The translations under genes and the position numbers were made by a program. DNA of 64,000 bases from Hyaloperonospora brassicae (Eukaryota > Oomycota > Peronosporomycetes > Peronosporales > Peronosporaceae): the NCBI GenBank assembly GCA_947650285.1, contig CANTFL010000483.1, positions 62,001-126,000 on the forward strand. Reading direction: 5' to 3'. Positions 1 through 9,336 of the stretch are shown piece after piece. The notes beneath the pieces were generated by a model. It saw only the letters and a list, made by a program, of their open reading frames with translations, had not been told where the DNA came from and ran no database searches. Position 1 is the stretch's first letter. The number at the start of each line of letters is the position of its first letter.

Positions 1-1299
1 CTTGATTATCTTCCAAAACTTGTGTGCCTCCCACTTGTTCGTGACCCATGTCCTTAAGCATTCCACGCGTCTTATAACTTTTTGGCTGCAAAGACTGAGC
101 GCCATATATTCAGCTTCCGTCGAGCTGAGCGCAACCGTTATCTAATACTTCGACTTGTATACCACTGGTGCGCTTGCAATTATGTCCATAACTCCTGAGA
201 CCGAACGTATATCATCGCTGTTGCTGCCCCAGTCAGCATCGGAGTACGCCTTTACCCCAACACTCCCAGTTCCTGGGTAGACGATATCTGTTTGGTATGT
301 GGTCTTCAGATATCTTAAAACGCGAATAGCTGCACTCCAATGTTGTAATCCAGGGTTTTCCAGAAAACGTGATAGTTGTGTCACCACATACGCAATATCC
401 AGCCTTGTACATGTTGTAATGGACAGAAGGCATCTGATCAAGGAGCGATAAGGATTCGAGCACATCGCCGAACGTCGATCTTCCGTCTTAGGTGATTGTG
501 CTGATGACAATTTCATTCCTACAGCGCATGGGTTGTCCACACTCTTGACAACTTTTTGGCCGGTATTCTTGACCACGTCGTCGATATAGCGAGTCTGCTT
601 GATCATGAGTTTCCTGGAAGACCTGTCGTGGTTGATCTCCATATCCCAAATTAATTCCGCTTTTCCCAGTTCATTTATCTTGAAAGATTTCTTGAGCACT
701 TCCTTGACTTGATTGATTTCCCTGCTTGTATTTGCTCCGATTGTCATGTCATCAACATAGAGTCCAACATTAATAATGTTTTCCTGAGAGCGCTTGACAT
801 AAACACACTGGTCCGCTCCGCAGCTCTTGAAGTCGTTCTTCACATATAAATTATGTATTGTTTTGTTCCATGCACTCGCTGCTTGTTTCAATCCATAGAT
901 AGCCTTGTTAAGCTGACACGCTTTCCCTTGAGCATAGGTGACACTGAGCGGAACTTCCATATATACGTTGTCCGTCAGCACACTTTTTAAAAAGGTTGTA
1001 TCAACGCCGAGCTGTTCCATTTGGTAGTCACATTCAGCTCACGCATCATAAATTATCGGATTGAATTCATGTTGGCGACCGGAGAATAAGTTTCGAAGAA
1101 GTCGACACCGTACTTCTGTTTGAAACCTTTCGCGACTAGTCGTGCTTTGTATCGCACGACAGCGTTATTCTGATCACGCTTCTTGGGAAAGACCTATCGT
1201 GATCAAATCGTGCGACTAATATTCTTTCGTGGCTTTAATGTCCACCTTTGATTCTGCTCATGGGAACGTAGCTCCGTAATCATGACCTCATGCCACTTT
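1..1299 (-). pseudogene. Copia reverse transcriptase and RNase H, 3' part of pol
   Basis: Copies element RNA into DNA and degrades the RNA template. Open from 1020 to 142 (292 codons). The RT core contains Y-G-L-K-Q-A-A-S-A-W and the catalytic G-L-Y-V-D-D-M. It is followed by the Copia connection and the RNase H motif Y-S-D-A-D-W-G-S. Between 1020 and about 1250 the N-terminal RT continues in broken frames ([20 protein letters not shown], then Y-S-P-V-A-N-M). The RNase H C-terminus runs off the window. The catalytic Asp pair is intact, but frameshifts at its 5' end and the Gypsy A insertion inactivate it. Family assignment is secure from the YVDD and DADWGS motifs. Confidence 0.85.
1295..1299. 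repeat. Target site duplication of Gypsy A, left copy
   Basis: The pentamer acttt immediately left of the LTR is repeated exactly at 9332-9336 immediately right of the other LTR. Confidence 0.85.
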
Positions 1300-1738
1300 T
1301 GTAACGGGGAACTGATGACTACGTACTGGCTGACCAGTACGGAGTATACTTCCACTGACTACAGTGGTCGACCTTGCCCTGCCAGGTGTTGACGGAACAC
1401 AGAGGAAGAAAATGATACTAAGTAGTCAGACTAGTCTCTGGTAAAAGTAAAACGTTATTAATAATTTAAGTCCTATTACTTCTTGAATCTCTGTTGCCTA
1501 ACTTAATTATACTTATGTTACTAAACGTATGATGACGTCTACTCACCACCCATTGCGCGCGTCTAGCAGCGATTGGTGGGTTAATATCATCACGATATCA
1601 ACCAATGAGTAGACCCTTCGGTCATCTCAACAATATCACCATGTCTTGTGATATTGAGAAAAGAATATTCGACGTAATATTCTATATTGTCAGATTGATT
1701 TTAATGACAATCTCATGTAACGGGCTACCCTCTTTACA
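1300..1738 (-). repeat. Gypsy A 3' LTR
   Basis: 439 bp, begins tgtaacggggaac and ends ctctttaca. It aligns over its whole length to 8892-9331, with the middle block 1530-1615 best conserved. The PPT lies directly inside it. Confidence 0.9.
1537..1614. repeat. Conserved LTR core stem-loop
   Basis: Outer arms gtctactca (1537-1545) and tgagtagac (1606-1614) are exact complements. An inner stem pairs the ccaccca/tggtggg words. The same block recurs at 9133-9210, and in decayed form at about 20069-20155 and 61465-61545, while the rest of the LTR has drifted. Confidence 0.7.
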
Positions 1739-1750
1739 TCACCCCTCCGT
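1739..1750 (-). other. Polypurine tract of Gypsy A
   Basis: On the element strand this reads acggaggggtga and abuts the 3' LTR. Gypsy C has aggaaggggtga at the same place. It would prime plus-strand DNA synthesis. Confidence 0.75.
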
Positions 1751-1870
1751 TTTCTGATAGTCACGGTGTGACTATCGATAACTTGGTTGCCACCCGTTGG
1801 ACACCAGTGGGAGAGAAATCAATTGTTTGGTCATACCCATTCACTACTGACCCTGCCTCATATAGTTAAC

Positions 1871-3486
1871 ATGTCTATGCGGGGTGATTCGAAGACCACA
1901 CAGCCTGCTGCTGTGCCAGCCTCTGCGGCAGACGCTTCTTCATCTGCTGCTACTTCACCGTCTTCAGCAGAAGGTGCCGCAGGCGCACGCGGTATCGCAC
2001 GACATGCACATGATGACCTTGTCAATGTGGTCATCAATTTTGGCGAGTCAGACAAGCCTGACTCGCGCAACGTTCCAGAGGCGTCCCGTCCACCGGCGGT
2101 GCCTCATAGTTCGTCAAGAGTCTGTCGAACGAGCGGACTCGTGAAATGAAACACTGTCTGTTCGGCAGTGATGATGAACTCGATGGTGAGGAATAATATG
2201 CCTCACCGGTGTCAACTCGTGCTTCCATGCAAGAGCGTGATGACGATGGCGAGAGCCATCGTCATTCTGAAAGCCGTGGCACAAAAATGGATTCCACACT
2301 GAAGGGTAGTGAGCTCAAGCCGTGGCGCTTGCCCGACCAGCTCATCGATAGCCTGTCTCACGAGACAAGCCAACGTCGTCTAATCCCTTTGTTCGATGCA
2401 ACTGAGCTTCATGGCTTAAGTTCCAGCGCGAATAACTTCCGCGCTGAAGAAGACTTCTATCTCGATGCCTTCCTTAGACATCGATGGTATAATGGCAACC
2501 AGAAGCGTGACAAGAACTCGCTTTTGGCTGCGTGGAACGCCTTCGTCCAAAACGGAAAGAATTTTGGACTAGTAGGGTGGCTTAAGAAGCTTGAGGAGAT
2601 ACGCCTTAAGGTTGAAAAGCGATCGCCAATCAGTGCAAGGTACCAATAGCATTGTTTTTCGAGTGAGGCAGACATTCAATGCCTCAGTTGGGGTGATTCT
2701 TGTGCAAGCTGTGTCGAAAACTCGCAACGTGCACATAGGGACGTGTATTCCCTAAGTTCGCCCTGGGGAAGGGCACACATCTCGGCTGAGATGCGCGACG
2801 CGATTGCAAACTTGCAATCCATCTACAAGCGCCAAAAGCGCGTGTTTACCGATGGGTTCTTGTACCAATCGTATGAGTCTCGTCATACTGGTGGACGAGA
2901 CCTTCAACGTCAGCCATCAGCTGGGATAGAGGTTCCCAGCTGTCAAAGGAAGGTGGTTGCCCACGCCAACGGACGAGGTAACTTGTCCTTGATTCTGAAT
3001 CTCCACGGTGGTTCAAGATACGCTCCACAAGAAAGCGTTGACCACCGTGGGAATCTACCAGTGGTTAAGGTGGCGGTGGAAAGACAAGGTCCTGCTCAGC
3101 CGCCGGGCCTGCACGAGACTTTGGGTACCCACGAGCGTTACCTGTCCGAGCTGAGGGAGGGCGTTGATCACGAATTCAATCGTCGGCACGCCTTGCAGTC
3201 GGACGTGCGACGGCTTTGTGCCGATTGGGAAAAGAACCGATCGGAATTCGCGTTTGCTCAGCTTGAGAGTGAACGCGAGAGGCGTCGTTTGCGCGACGAG
3301 CTAGAGACGGCTCGTCGCGAGGCCGCGTCGATGAAGGATCAGATCCTTTCGACGAAAGACCAACTTCAGTGTTTGGTCCGTGATCACAAGAATCTATTGG
3401 GGATTCTTGAGCGCGCCGGTTATCTCCGTTCTCGCAAGAGGCCTCGTACTGATGGTACGGGCGGAGACTACCAAAATATAATGTAG
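1871..3486 (+). pseudogene. Antisense coiled-coil ORF of Gypsy A (function unknown)
   Basis: Runs opposite to gag-pol, from an ATG 133 bp inside the 3' LTR to 3486. After a Ser/Ala-rich N-terminus (1871-2149) the frame shifts once near 2110-2149. It then stays in one frame to 3486, about 450 codons with only two stops (a TAA near 2185 and a TAG at 2647-2649). Visible features in order: an acidic D-E stretch, R-R-L-I-P-L, A-A-W-N-A-F-V, N-G-K-N-F, V-G-W-L (2525-2585), a Cys cluster ending S-C-A-S-C (2698-2712), and a charged coiled coil with R-D-E-L-E-T-A-R-R-E-A (3200-3420) ending R-K-R-P-R-T. Gypsy C has the same motifs in the same order. It overlaps the sense chromodomain and integrase C-terminus. 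I recognise no family. It may encode an accessory protein or act as antisense RNA. Confidence 0.6.
2240..2265. repeat. Perfect inverted repeat inside the antisense ORF of A
   Basis: Arms atgacgatggc and gccatcgtcat (11 bp), loop gaga. One of many such hairpins in this element. Confidence 0.8.
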
Positions 3487-3709
3487 GATGCGTGCGCATC
3501 CTACGAGGCAATTCGATCGTGTATGCATTGCCATTGCGGTGCAACACACGAAAGGGACCAATGTATTTCGGCAGTAGTTTACTACTGCCGACATTAGTGA
3601 CTCCATGTCCAGGTAAGTTTACCGTAGACAGTATTACTAGGTCGTTAACCTCAAATGAAAGAACATTTGCTCTTCCATTCTTGTCTGTGTTCCGTTTCTG
3701 GCGGTCCAC
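2846..3709 (-). pseudogene. Gypsy A integrase C-terminal domain, linker and chromodomain
   Basis: End of pol. Residues from 3709 down contain the post-integrase GPY-type module with V-N-D-L-V-I-L-S-T, K-L-L-P-K-Y-I-G-P-F and R-T-H-P-T-L-Y. A Ser/Arg-rich linker of about 100 residues follows, then, in the same frame (3028-2846), a chromodomain with S-Y-L-V-R-W-R-G-Q-P and S-W-E-P-L. Chromodomains direct integration towards particular chromatin. The aromatic positions Y and W are kept. A stop separates the linker from the chromodomain start, so the fusion is broken. The same DNA is open on the other strand. Domain calls are secure; the exact limits are not. Confidence 0.8.
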
Positions 3710-3802
3710 CGCATTTGCGCTGGAGTCCTGAACGAAACGGACTATCGCCTCTCGAGTCAGCAGGAAGTTCTCTGCTGACTCTTTGTTTTGTCTTTCAGTG
3801 CG

Positions 3803-4790
3803 CTACGGGCGCATTGCTAAGATATTGTTTTCTTCTTCAACTAGGGTGTCTTCTTCCTCGCTGGAATTGTCGTTGACGATGCTGAATATCCCAGCATCGT
3901 CATCAGTGTCTGATGTAGCAGCAGCGTCATCGCTACTGCTAAGCTCGATTTCGTCAATGTCGACGTTGTCGACATCGGCATTCAAACGTATCGGCGTGAG
4001 CGATCGTACGTGATGAGCAAGAGCCAAAACGGTTGTTTCTCGAGCAATCCCCCCCTAACTCATAGTCACTCTGTATGAGGGCGGGAAAACGTGGGTGGCG
4101 TAAGTCATTCAAGTAGAACGGTGTATGCGTTGTAGACGCATGAACGGAGTTGTTGATGGCAAACTCATCCATCGGTAAGAATTCACTCCAAAGTGAAAAG
4201 GAGTAGGCGTATCCACGAAGAATTTCTTCGAGGACACAGTTCGCACGTTCTGTCTGACCATCTATTTCAGGATGGTCAGAGGTTGACATCTTAAACGTGT
4301 TCCCATTGTGCGGAACACGGTTTGCCAAAACGCTGCCGTGAACCGAGGGTCACGGTCGGATACGAGTTCACGGGGTAAACCGAGGAGTCGAAACACAGTG
4401 TCGATGAAGACACGCGCACAACCGTGGGCGTTGATCGATTCTGGGACTGCAGAAAGATGTACCATATTGCTGAACCGATCCACAAATACAAGTATACCAT
4501 TTTTCTTGTTAGTATCTTCGGGGAACCCGAAGACAAATCCATGGACACTGACTCCCAACACTCTGCCGGGACCGGCAGAGGTTGTAACGGTGCACGGGAT
4601 GAAGGACTAGGCTTCACCCGTTGACAGACCTCGCAAAAAAGAATGTACTTGCGGACAAACTGATACTAGCAGGGCCAGTAAAAATCTCGACTGACCGTTA
4701 GGTAGGTCTTTTCTCAGCCACGATGCCCGCCAGACGTCGCATCGTGACATTCAAACATGATGTGTAATCGCAATTAATCATTATTGGGAA
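3803..4790 (-). pseudogene. Gypsy A integrase (zinc-binding and catalytic core)
   Basis: Inserts the cDNA into the genome. The N-terminal zinc module is readable near 4755-4625 (G-G-H-R-G, then F-C-E-V-C-Q-R-V-K-P). The catalytic triad is present: S-V-S-M-D at about 4550, V-S-D-R-D-P-R-F-T near 4355, and D-G-Q-T-E-R near 4250. A frameshift lies just after the first Asp (the frame of 4617-4291 gives way to that of 4561-4262) and another near 4265. The integrase core ends with V-H-A-S-T-T-H-T-P-F-Y. From 4027 down to 3803 comes a very acidic linker (runs of D, E and S) before the C-terminal module. Confidence 0.82.
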
Positions 4791-4928
4791 CGACGACACG
4801 AGGCGTGTCGTCGGCAACTGATGTATAGTACAGCAGGCCATTGGGAGTCGGGTACTGATTCAAAGAGGAACGGTACAGAGCCGGCAAATCCGACAAGGAT
4901 TTTCGGGATGAATTCGCAAGATGACCCA

Positions 4929-5620
4929 TCAAACGGAGAGATTAGTGTCTCCTGCGTATGCTTTCCGCCCGTCGTCGAGTAACGGCGACGACGGCACACT
5001 GATGGACAGTGACGCAACAGTGGGCAAGGCCTCACTGTTGGCGCGTGTTATCGGCTCGAAGTCAGGGCGACGTGATAGCGCATCAGTGACGACGTGAAGT
5101 CGTCCTGGATTGTATTCCACGGAGACGTTGTACTCCACGAAGAAGGACAGCTACCTCGCCATTCGTTGCGAGAGGTGTGGACTGCTTACGGCCGTGTGTA
5201 GTGACGCATGGTCCGTATATACGATAAACGGTCTATCTCCCAAGAGATAGACGCGAAACTTAGCCAGTGCTTACTTCATGGCAAGGAGTTCCTTGTCATG
5301 CACTGGGTAATTACGCTCAGCTGCTTGCAGCTGACGCGACTGATAACAGATGACGCGCTCCGCGCCATCTGCACCGAACTGCATTAACGCACAGCCGATT
5401 GCAAAATCGCTGGCGTCACACACCACATGAAATGGTCTGTCCTGATCTGCAATCGTCAAGATCGGCGATTGCATCAAGCTTTTCTTGATGCTTTCAAAGG
5501 AACTCTGACAGTCAGCGTTCTATGACCGCTTCAAATCTTTCTTAAGCAAGCAAGAAAGATGAACAGTCATCTCGGCGTAATTGCGCGAGTACTTGTGCAA
5601 GTACGCCGCTAAGCCAAGGA
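4929..5620 (-). pseudogene. Gypsy A RNase H region of pol
   Basis: 5477-5271 encodes the RT/RNase H junction with F-H-V-V-C-D-A-S-D-F-A-I-G-C-A-L, the first RNase H aspartate. It continues with Y-Q-S-R-Q-L and N-Y-P-V-H-D-K-E-L-L-A. After a gap with broken frames, 5138-4929 has V-E-Y-N-P-G-R-L-H-V-V and D-A-L-S-R-R-P-D, the usual end of Gypsy RNase H. Frameshifts between these blocks and a weak segment at 5480-5700 show it is not translated as one piece. Confidence 0.8.
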
Positions 5621-5824
5621 ACTACGAAGTCCCTTGACATCGACAGGCACTGGCCAGTCGGTGATCGCCTTGATCTTTTCGGGATCAGGGTGTACGCCGT
5701 GTTTACCCACGACGCACCCAAGAAGTGGTATTTCGCTTGCCGCAAATATACACTTCTTGAGATTTACATACAGCTTATGCTTGCGCATAAGTTGAAGAAC
5801 CTTCCGGACGTGAGTTCGGTGGAC

Positions 5825-6655
5825 TTAAACGTCCGTCCTTCCATCCATAGCCCGACTATGGACGAATACATCGTCGAAGTAACTCGGTGCGAAGTCTCGC
5901 ACCGGTCTCAACAGATTTGTTACACATCTGTTGAATGTTGCAGGGGCATTACTCAGCCCCTGTGGCATCACTAGCCACTCCCACAGCATCCCGCTGGGGG
6001 TAATCACTGCCGTGAACGAGACGTCCCGTTCACGCATCAGGATCTGATAGAATCCGTCCATCAGATCAATGGACGAAAAGATGGTACTCTTTGACATACC
6101 ATCTATGATGACGTCCTTCCTCAGTATCGGCGTCTGAGCCGGTACCGTTGCAGCATTCAACTTGTTGAATGCGTGCACTATTCGCCATCCTCCTGTGGCC
6201 TTTCGCACACAGAAGGTCGGAGAGCTGTGAGGGGATGTTGATTCCCTCACATGGCCCGCTGCTAAGCGATCGGCAAAGAACTTGTCGATCGCTATCACTT
6301 GTTCACGAGGCAGTGGCCACTGCTTCATGACACAGTACTTCGAGCCCGGTTTGAGCTCGATCTCGTGTCGAGTGTCTTTGTCCTTAGGCAAATCGCAAGA
6401 TACGGATTCAGGGAATACATCCCTGAATTCGATCAAATTCTTATACAAATGATTTGCCTGAAGTGACTCCCAGGATTGAGACGTGTATCGCTCAATCCGA
6501 GTCTTCTCATCGAGGACACTTTCGTCCATCGATGAGCTGCTGAGAATCCGTTCGATATCAGAAAATACTGTGGCCGACCGAATATCGGCCACATACTCAT
6601 CCTCTGTGACGAGTATGCGGATGTGCTTGGCTTTGCCACCACGCAGATCATGCAA
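5825..6655 (-). pseudogene. Gypsy A reverse transcriptase
   Basis: Best-preserved domain of A: 276 codons open. Motifs in order: P-G-S-K-Y-C-V and W-P-L-P-R-E-Q (entry to RT), S-P-T-F-C-V-R-K, W-R-I-V-H-A-F-N-K-L-N, the first catalytic D in I-D-L-M-D-G-F-Y-Q, S-G-M-L-W-E-W-L-V-M-P-Q-G-L, and the catalytic S-Y-F-D-D at the YxDD position. The frame stops shortly after the thumb region near 5825. The palm triad is intact; loss of the downstream frame makes the polyprotein defective. Confidence 0.88.
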
Positions 6656-6914
6656 GAACCGTTTCGGTTCTAGCGTCGGTCTTTTGAGTTATCTCCGAAG
6701 TTGACTTTGGAGGCACAATCAGATCAAGCGTATAAGCGCCTACGCTTGATCCGTCATTAACCAATACGTTCAACGTCTCGGTTTCTTCCTGGGAACTTGC
6801 TTCCACGGGTTGCTGGGGGCCTGATCCCTCAGCAAGTGACTCTTGAGGAATTCCTTCCTCAAGTACGTGGGGACTAATTCCCTCAACGTCTTCTGACTGT
6901 GTCTGTGCAACCAC
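6648..6914 (-). pseudogene. Gypsy A acidic repeat spacer between protease and RT
   Basis: 88 open codons, rich in E, Q, S, P and G. A degenerate unit of 9-10 residues repeats about four times (V-E-G-I-S-P-H-V, L-E-E-G-I-P-Q-E-S, L-A-E-G-S-G-P-Q-Q-P, V-E-A-S-S-Q-E-E). Gypsy C has a clearer 11-residue repeat array at the same place between protease and RT. Function unknown; probably an unstructured polyprotein linker. Confidence 0.5.
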
Positions 6915-7036
6915 AGTCAGGTACCGATCCTCTACGGTCGACTCTCCAATCGACCTAGGATGTCCATGTTGCCCTTTGAAGGCAACATGTTTCTTTGTCT
7001 AAGATGCCGACCGCTAGGCATGCATCCGTGTCCCGG

Positions 7037-7641
7037 TCAACTCGACTTATTCGAGTGGTGGACCTTCGGCGCAGCCTGTACTTCTGTACAGCCGCCGGGA
7101 GCTTGCTCCACAGTGTAGTGATCAACTACACTGTGATCTTGTGCAGTCGTGCTAACGACCGTACCGCAAGTGAGGCCATCGCACTCACTCGCAGAACATC
7201 CACACGCTTGTGGACGTTCCAAGATGTTCATCAGATGGCCATCTGATGAACAAGTAGCAGGCATCTTCACGGATCGATGCTGCCAGCTCACCCTTGGCTC
7301 GTATTTTCTGAGCCAAGGTAATCCCAGGATGACATCAAATTTGTCATCCAGGTCTGAGTACGATGAAATCATCATCGTACTGCTCGCCCTCTAACGTGTA
7401 GTGGATTCCTACTACACGTTTCTTCAACGGTTATCGATGCGCCTGTTGCAAGGCGCACCGTCATCCTTGTGAGGGGAATGTCGCGCTCAACGAACTTGAG
7501 CCTACGACCCTCTAGTGACTGGCGACGAACAAAGTTGTTCGACGCCCCACAGTCTACTAGGGCACGAAGCGACAAATCATTTTTCGCTTCCAACTTCAAG
7601 GTGATGATCGAAACGTCATCACCAGGTGCAGAGACACACAA
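7037..7641 (-). pseudogene. Gypsy A retroviral-type aspartic protease
   Basis: Would process the Gag-Pol polyprotein. 7641-7372 has the active-site segment R-A-L-V-D-C-G-A-S-N-N-F-V, with Cys in the D-T/S-G triplet, and later V-R-L-A-T-G-A-S. The second half lies in another frame (7375-7037) with D-V-I-L-G-L-P-W-L-R-K-Y-E-P, the flap-to-C-terminus signature, followed by a tail with several Cys residues. The frame break near 7372 disables it. The DNA here is the most hairpin-dense part of the window. Confidence 0.8.
7109..7420. repeat. Cluster of perfect inverted repeats in the protease region
   Basis: Checked base by base: arms of 11 bp at 7109-7119/7125-7135; 6 bp at 7199-7204/7209-7214; a perfect 28-bp palindrome at 7225-7252 (half-site tgttcatcagatgg); 9 bp at 7292-7300/7310-7318; 8 bp at 7327-7334/7342-7349; 10 bp at 7357-7366/7372-7381; 10 bp at 7393-7402/7411-7420. 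They do not overlap and cover about half of the stretch. Confidence 0.9.
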
Positions 7642-8011
7642 TGACTGTGTATCTGAAGCAACCTTCTTCAGGAGATTTGCGAATTCTCTTTAGGTTGCTG
7701 GGCCAGTAAGGCGCTCCGCCCCTGCTGATCCCGACCGTTTTTTGATGGCCCACCTCGCTGTTGCAAAGTCGCAACAGCAACGGACCCTCGCCCTTCAGTT
7801 ATTCTTGCTGGTGGGTGAACACAGCGCTCAGTACCGTGAGTTCTTGAGCGGGCAAAACTACATTCGTATGCACAATGTCTTCACTTGTGACAGCGATGGC
7901 ATATCACCATTCGCTTGTCGTTCGCAGGGCGAGATTTCTCGCCCTCGACTTGACAGAGGTCCAATGGTTCTTGCCCCGCGACTGCTAATTGTCTCTGCGG
8001 ACGATGCGGGG

Positions 8012-8841
8012 TCAACGTAGCGTGAGCCGTCTCACACTATAATCTTCTTGCTCCGCTGCGGATATATCCACTGAGAACGTCTTTAGCTCTCCGCGGAACA
8101 GGTGGTCCGTAACGGGACTTTCTGAAAGCCCTTGAATAAAGATTGTGATCAACACAAACTCACTCACAGGGTTCACTACCATGCATCTTGCAAAGTAGCG
8201 TACATGTTGGGCGTAAGAGTGAACCTTACGCTTACCCTGCTTTAGTTGCAGGAGCTCCGAAAGAGTACTGAACTCTGCTCTGGGCGGCTCGAACGTCTCA
8301 CTGAGCAGGGTCTTGAAGATCTTTAACGACCCAAACACATTCAAGTCGTGCAACTTGAGGTTCATGGCCCAGTCTCTGGCTTCTCCTGTCAGGTTAGACT
8401 GAGCGAATGAGACTTGCATTCGCTCATCGTCGATGCGACGAGCATCGATGGCATCGTCCAGCTCGACGAACCACCCCAACAGGGAGTCTTCTCCGACTCC
8501 CCGATACTTGGAGACCTCTACTTTAGAGACTCCCGTCGACGCTCACGCGTCGGCTCTGCGGACAGAGACTGTTGTTGTCTCAGTGCTTCGGTCCGCTGGT
8601 GAACTTGTTGTTGTAACAGGGTCACCTGCGCTCGTGACTCATCAAGTTCTCGTTGCAAGAACTTGCTAATGACGACACGTTGCTGGCCCCTATCCCTTGA
8701 TGATAGCATGGCCCAGATGGCTTCCTCGACAACGGTCGAACTCATTCGTTTGATCGCATTCAATTCGATGTCGCTCGAATGGGAATAGCTTTCACGGGTT
8801 CCGTGAAAGCTGCCGCCGTCTACATCGTCTAACATGTTCAT
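8012..8841 (-). pseudogene. Gypsy A Gag
   Basis: Structural protein of the intracellular particle. The N-terminal part (8841-8518) contains a helical, Gln/Glu-rich segment suggesting a coiled coil (L-Q-R-E-L-D-E-S-R-A-Q, L-L-Q-Q-Q-V). A frame change near 8500 leads into the retrotransposon-gag domain (8479-8012), with L-G-W-F-V-E-L-D-D-A, G-E-A-R-D-W-A-M, F-E-P-P-R-A-E-F and L-K-Q-G-K-R-K-V-H-S-Y. I do not find an intact zinc knuckle downstream. Gag starts about 50 bp after the PBS (near 8841), which fits a short leader. Confidence 0.78.
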
Positions 8842-8873
8842 ATTGAGCGATGGGGTTGTGGTCCTTGGACGGA

Positions 8874-8889
8874 CTACAAAGTGCTACCA
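8874..8889 (-). other. Primer binding site of Gypsy A
   Basis: Minus strand reads TGGTAGCACTTTGTAG, two bases inside the 5' LTR. The leading TGG matches a tRNA CCA tail, and TGGTAGCA would match initiator-Met tRNAs ending TGCTACCA. Gypsy C has nearly the same site. The tRNA identity is inference. Confidence 0.55.
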
Positions 8890-8891
8890 GG

Positions 8892-9331
8892 TGTAACGGG
8901 GCACTGTTGACAACGAACTGGTTGACCAGTACGGAGCTCACTTCCACTGACAACAGTGATAGTCAGTGCTCTACTAAGTGTTGCACCAACAAAGAGAAAG
9001 GAAAGGAGACTAAGTGAACACATTAGTCTCTCGTAATATTAAATCTATTTATATAATACAATTAAGTCTTATCAATATTTGACAATGTTTATTCTGACTC
9101 CACTATATTTATCTAACCAAATGTATGATGACGTCTACTCACCACCCATTGCGCGCGTATAGCAGCGATTGGTGGGTTGCTATCACTACGATATCAACCA
9201 ATGAGTAGACCATTCGTTCATCTCAACAATACTACTATGTCTGTCAAATTGTTAAAAGAATATTCGACGTAATATTCTTTATTGTCAAATCGTTTTAATG
9301 ACAATCTTATGTAAAGGGCTACCCCGTAACA
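8892..9331 (-). repeat. Gypsy A 5' LTR
   Basis: 440 bp, begins tgtaacgggg and ends ccccgtaaca (inverted ends on the plus strand). Partner of 1300-1738. The core stem-loop lies at 9133-9210. Confidence 0.9.
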
Positions 9332-9336
9332 ACTTT
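9332..9336. repeat. Target site duplication of Gypsy A, right copy
   Basis: acttt, identical to 1295-1299. Removing Gypsy A and one copy rejoins the Copia RT frame. Confidence 0.85.

Larger units (their letters stand above)
1300..9331 (-). mobile_element. Ty3/Gypsy chromodomain element A, nested in the Copia RT
   Basis: 8.03-kb element transcribed on the minus strand: 5' LTR 8892-9331, PBS, gag, protease, an acidic repeat spacer, RT, RNase H, integrase, a chromodomain, then a 1.1-kb 3' region used only by an antisense frame, PPT, and 3' LTR 1300-1738. The pol order RT-RNase H-integrase and the C-terminal chromodomain place it in the chromovirus-like Gypsy group. LTR termini are TGTAACGGGG and CCCCGTAACA at the right copy. 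The two LTRs are clearly diverged and pol contains several frameshifts, so it is an old, inactive copy, yet the target duplication acttt is still perfect. Confidence 0.92.

Noticed and set aside
7225..7252. 28-bp palindrome as an operator or terminator
   Set aside because: It lies inside a protease coding frame and is one of a dense series; no separate gene or promoter is near.
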